DNA of 64,000 nt, taken from Nocardia brasiliensis NBRC 14402 (GTDB taxonomy: Bacteria; Actinomycetota; Actinomycetes; Mycobacteriales; Mycobacteriaceae). The first letter of the stretch is position 1, and each line of letters begins with the position of its first letter. The notes beneath the pieces are model-generated. The model made no database searches and was not told where the DNA came from. It worked only from the letters and a program-made list of their open reading frames with translations. The DNA lies in NCBI RefSeq assembly GCF_000308475.2, contig NZ_BAFT02000020.1, positions 30,117 through 94,116 on the forward strand, written 5' to 3'. Below, piece by piece: positions 61,087-64,000 of this stretch. A program made the position numbers and the translations under genes.

Positions 61087-62254
61087 CCGGCAGCTCGTGC
61101 AGACCGAACAGCACCGCGTCGTATTTGACTGCCGCATCGGGCAATTCACCGGCCGGCCGCAGCTCGGGCAAACGGGCCAGCACGGTGCTGAACACGATGT
61201 CCAGCTCGAGCTGAGCCAGCGCCGCGCCCATGCAGGCGTGCGCGCCGTAGCCGAAAGCCAGGTGCCGCTGTGCGTCTCGGTGGATGTCGAGCACCTCGGG
61301 ATTCGGGAACACCGAGGGATCCCGGTTGGCGGCGGCCGCCAAGGGGATCACGCCCGTACCGGCCGGGATGGTGGTGCCCGCGACCTCGATATCCCGGGTG
61401 GCGGCTCGGCAGGTGGCCAGCTCGGCGACCGAGGTGTAGCGCAGCAGTTCAGCGATAGCGCCCGGCATCGCGGACGGGTCCGCCCGTAGCGCGGCCAACT
61501 GGTCCGGATGACGCAGTAGCGCGAGCAGGCCGACCGAGATGGTGTTCGCCGTCGTCTCGTATCCGGCCAGCAGGATCAGGATGAGCACGATGGTCAGCGC
61601 GCGCAATTCCAGCCGGCCCGGCGCGACGTGCTCGCGTAGCACGCGGGAGATGAGGTCGTCCGCGGTCGATCCGTGTTTGTCGCGCACCAGTTGCTTCACG
61701 TAGTCGACCAGCGCTTCGAAAGGCGCTGCGCCGCCGTGCGTGATCACGCGCACGGTGAGTTCCTCGAACGACGCGGTATCCGCTTCGGGCACGCCGAGAA
61801 TGCGGCCGATGGCCAGCGCCGGTACCGGTAACGCGATCGTGCGGACCAGATCCGCAGGCGGCCCCGCGTCGAGCAATCGGTCCAGGCGTTCGTCCACGCA
61901 CCGCTGGATGTAGGGACGTAGCGCGGCCACTTTCCGCGCGCTGAAATCAGGGGTGAACATCCGCCGGTGCACACCGTGCTCCGCGCCGTCCATGCCCACG
62001 AAAACCTTTATCCGGCGCAGGTATTCCGACTCCGCGGTCAGAAACGGGAAGCCGGGAGCGCAGCGATCGGCGCTGAGACCGGGGTCGGTGAGCACGGCCC
62101 GGACGTCGGCGTAGCGGGTCACCAGCCGGACCGGCCTGCCGTCACGCAGGGTGGCCCGCCCCACCGGGCATCCTTCGCGCAGGGCGCGATATTCGGCGGG
62201 CAGATCGAACGGGTTCGGCCGGCGCATCGGGAATACCGGGTCCGCCGCGTTCAT
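61076..62254 (-). CDS. Cytochrome P450
   Basis: 392 residues, ATG overlapping the preceding stop (ATGA). I-helix ILILLAGYETTANTISVG, ExxR in IAELLRYTS, heme loop LAFGYGAHACMGAALAQLEL. N-terminus MNAADPVFPMRRPNPFDLPAEYRALREGCPVGRATL is of the CYP105/CYP107 style. Translational coupling with an adenylation-carrier protein suggests that the substrate is a carrier-bound acyl or aminoacyl group, as known for NovI/NikQ-type systems; this is an inference from gene order, since the sequence is not obviously of that subgroup. Confidence 0.9.
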   Translation of the reverse strand: MNAADPVFPMRRPNPFDLPAEYRALREGCPVGRATLRDGRPVRLVTRYADVRAVLTDPGLSADRCAPGFPFLTAESEYLRRIKVFVGMDGAEHGVHRRMFTPDFSARKVAALRPYIQRCVDERLDRLLDAGPPADLVRTIALPVPALAIGRILGVPEADTASFEELTVRVITHGGAAPFEALVDYVKQLVRDKHGSTADDLISRVLREHVAPGRLELRALTIVLILILLAGYETTANTISVGLLALLRHPDQLAALRADPSAMPGAIAELLRYTSVAELATCRAATRDIEVAGTTIPAGTGVIPLAAAANRDPSVFPNPEVLDIHRDAQRHLAFGYGAHACMGAALAQLELDIVFSTVLARLPELRPAGELPDAAVKYDAVLFGLHELPVTW

Positions 62255-64000
62255 CCGGGGCTCCCCTGCTCGACCAGCGCGGACACCGGCCCGGCACAAC
62301 GTGGTGGCGGCTCCAGCGCGGCGATGAATTCCGCGAAGGTCGGGTGCTCGTAGAGCAATCCGACCGGAACGCGGCGGCCGAGCAGCGCGCCGAGGGCGGC
62401 CACACACCGCACCGCCGCCATCGAGGTGCCACCCGCGGCGAAGAACGAGGTGCCCGGACGGGGCGGATCGCCGAGCAGCTCGGTCCAGACCTCGGACACC
62501 TTCGCAGCCAGCGGATCTCGGCGGCGCACGAGCGAGACGCGGTGGCGCACAGTCGGCTCCGGATGCGGCGCACGGTGTCCGGCACGCAGGCGGGCCCGCT
62601 GGATCTTGCCGGTCGCCGTCCGTGGGAAATCGGTGGTCGGCAGGACGCGGACCTCGTCGACGGCGAAGCCGAACCGCAGCGCGACCCGTTCCCGAATCGC
62701 GTCCGCCACCTCGACATCGGGGCGCACACTCACGAACACCGCCCGCCGCGGCGGCCCGTCCGGGTGCTCGAGCACGGTGAACGCCGCGTAGCCGTCCAGC
62801 ACGCCCTCGACCTGCGCCACCACCGCTTCGATCTCCTGGCACGGGATATTGCCGCCGTTGATGACCACCACATCGTCGTCGCGTCCCGTCACGACCAGTG
62901 CGCCACCAGTGACGAAACCTTGGTCACCGGTGGTGAACCAGCCGTCGTGCAGCGCCGCGTCCGCGCCGAGGTAGCCCGCGAACAGCGTCGCACCGGCCAC
63001 CTGTACCGCGCCGAGCTGATCTTCGTCGCACACCGAACCATCGGGCCGCACCACCCGAATCCGCACGCCCGGCACCGGCGTACCGGTCACCGCCAGCTCC
63101 AGCGCACCGGCCGAACCCGGTGCCTCGTGCCGCACGCGTTCGTCGGCCGTCATCCGCACCCGCACCGCCGGGATGCCCGGATCATCCGGGGACGGTCGCG
63201 AATAGACCACGCCGGAACCGGTTTCCGACATGCCCCACGCGGGCCGGAACGCGGCACGGGAAAGCCCGTGCGGCGCCAGCAGATCGATGAATTCGTCGGC
63301 GACCGCCGCCACCACCGCCTCGCCCCCGTCGAGCACATGGCGCAGCCGGTGCAGCCGCCACCGCCGCTGCGGCGCGCGCCGCAGCGCCGAACAGACCAGT
63401 GCGAAACCGAAATTCGGCGCCCAGGTGGTGCCGGCACGGTGCGCTTCGAGCAGGTCCAGCCAGGCAAGCGGATCGGCGAGCACGCGCGCGGTGTCCACCT
63501 GCACGAGTGAGCAGCCGAGGAAGACCGCCTGCGTCGCCCACATCACAATGCCGCCGACATGATCGAGGGGCATCCAGTTCAAGGCCACGTCCGACGCGCG
63601 CAGATCGTTGAATTCGGCGGCCGCCCAAGCACGGTGGGCCAGGGCGGCGTGGGTCAACAGCACGCATTTGGGCCGTCCCGTGCTGCCGGAGGTCAACAGT
63701 CCGAGCGCGATGCCGGCTGCCATCGGTGGTGCGGCCGTCCGGTCCGCAGGCTGACCGCCGAGCGGTCGCGCCGTACCATCCGTGTCGACGGCGATCTGAT
63801 AATCGATGACGCCGGCGGCCACCGGACTGTCCACGAGAACCACTGGGTGACCGAGCAATTCGTGTGCCGCGCGAATGCGGTCGCCGACCGCGCTCACCGT
63901 ACCCAGCGCGCCTGTCCGCCCCACCGGAACCGGCACTGCTCCCGCGAGCACGCAACCCCAGAACGCGGTCAGCTGCACACGGGCGTCACCGGCGGCGATC
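62251..64000 (-). CDS. Adenylate-forming enzyme with C-terminal carrier domain, partial
   Basis: The N-terminus lies beyond the right edge; the frame is open through 64000. Visible: FWGCVLAGAVPVPV, the P-loop LTSGSTGRPKCVLLTH, WMPLDHVGGIVMW, WGMSETGSG, GWFTTGDQGF, TGRDDDVVVINGGNI, and FPRTATGKIQRARLR with the catalytic Lys. A carrier domain ends the protein (FFAAGGTSMAAVRCVAALG, Ser in GGTS). The 'PLDHVGG' variant is frequent in acyl/aryl-AMP ligase domains rather than amino-acid A domains. It would load an acid onto its own carrier for the adjacent P450 and possibly for transfer to the glycoside or polyketide. Confidence 0.88.
   Translation of the reverse strand, partial: IAAGDARVQLTAFWGCVLAGAVPVPVGRTGALGTVSAVGDRIRAAHELLGHPVVLVDSPVAAGVIDYQIAVDTDGTARPLGGQPADRTAAPPMAAGIALGLLTSGSTGRPKCVLLTHAALAHRAWAAAEFNDLRASDVALNWMPLDHVGGIVMWATQAVFLGCSLVQVDTARVLADPLAWLDLLEAHRAGTTWAPNFGFALVCSALRRAPQRRWRLHRLRHVLDGGEAVVAAVADEFIDLLAPHGLSRAAFRPAWGMSETGSGVVYSRPSPDDPGIPAVRVRMTADERVRHEAPGSAGALELAVTGTPVPGVRIRVVRPDGSVCDEDQLGAVQVAGATLFAGYLGADAALHDGWFTTGDQGFVTGGALVVTGRDDDVVVINGGNIPCQEIEAVVAQVEGVLDGYAAFTVLEHPDGPPRRAVFVSVRPDVEVADAIRERVALRFGFAVDEVRVLPTTDFPRTATGKIQRARLRAGHRAPHPEPTVRHRVSLVRRRDPLAAKVSEVWTELLGDPPRPGTSFFAAGGTSMAAVRCVAALGALLGRRVPVGLLYEHPTFAEFIAALEPPPRCAGPVSALVEQGSPG

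Overview
ORGANISM. The window is uniformly GC-rich with many GTG starts and tightly overlapping genes, which points to an actinomycete. A DUF222/HNH (13E12-type) endonuclease, a cutinase-family protein, PapA-like condensation proteins and many Tat or lipobox exports suggest a mycolic-acid actinomycete, most likely Nocardia or a close relative. This is an inference from gene content, not from a marker gene. LEFT THIRD (1-23.8 kb), general and accessory metabolism. In order: two translationally coupled condensation-domain proteins (the first cut by the window edge); an AlkD-like repair protein; a lipoprotein with a complete protein-arginine-deiminase catalytic domain; a two-PepSY lipoprotein; an acyl-CoA dehydrogenase; a phytanoyl-CoA-dioxygenase-like protein; a Tat-exported berberine-bridge-type oxidase; a LacI-controlled ribose-type uptake operon (binding protein, permease, ATPase, ribokinase, RbsD) with a CRP-like site and two operators; a large molybdopterin oxidoreductase; a cutinase-like protein whose catalytic His lies about 400 residues after its Asp; and a TetR/hydrolase pair. 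RIGHT TWO THIRDS (about 23.8-64 kb), a glycosylated aromatic (type II) polyketide gene cluster. Its core is a 17-gene head-to-tail operon on the minus strand (54135 down to 39214): TcmI-like cyclase, cupin cyclase, KS-alpha, chain length factor, ACP, TcmN-like aromatase/cyclase, DUF1772 protein, ketoreductase, two ABM monooxygenases, a PEP-synthase-like phosphotransferase, an ACMSD-type amidohydrolase, a flavin monooxygenase, a membrane protein, two glycosyltransferases and a sugar aminotransferase. A divergent plus-strand operon (54297-61086) holds a methyltransferase, two P450s, a third glycosyltransferase, a PNPOx-like protein, a membrane protein and a small-molecule kinase. Facing it from the right edge are an adenylation-carrier protein (truncated) and a third P450. 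A deoxysugar block (23839-33243) holds a 3,5-epimerase, 2,3-dehydratase, 3-ketoreductase, two 4-ketoreductase-like proteins and an E1-type 3-dehydratase. With the aminotransferase these fit a 2,3,6-trideoxy sugar and its 4-amino form. A two-component system and a 34-residue membrane peptide lie inside this block. A second DUF1772 protein, a second methyltransferase and a Tat-exported phosphatase-fold protein with a broken P-loop follow at 33364-35617. About 3.6 kb of unrelated genes (35.6-39.1 kb, with the HNH endonuclease) separates the sugar half from the polyketide half. HOW IT WORKS TOGETHER (inference). The minimal PKS builds a poly-beta-ketone; KR, ARO/CYC, TcmI-like and cupin cyclases fold it; ABM, DUF1772, FMO and P450 enzymes oxidise it; methyltransferases and three glycosyltransferases decorate it. 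Not found in the window: NDP-glucose synthase, 4,6-dehydratase, malonyl-CoA:ACP transacylase, a SARP regulator gene and a classical exporter. Repeats resembling SARP boxes do occur at three divergent promoters of the cluster.
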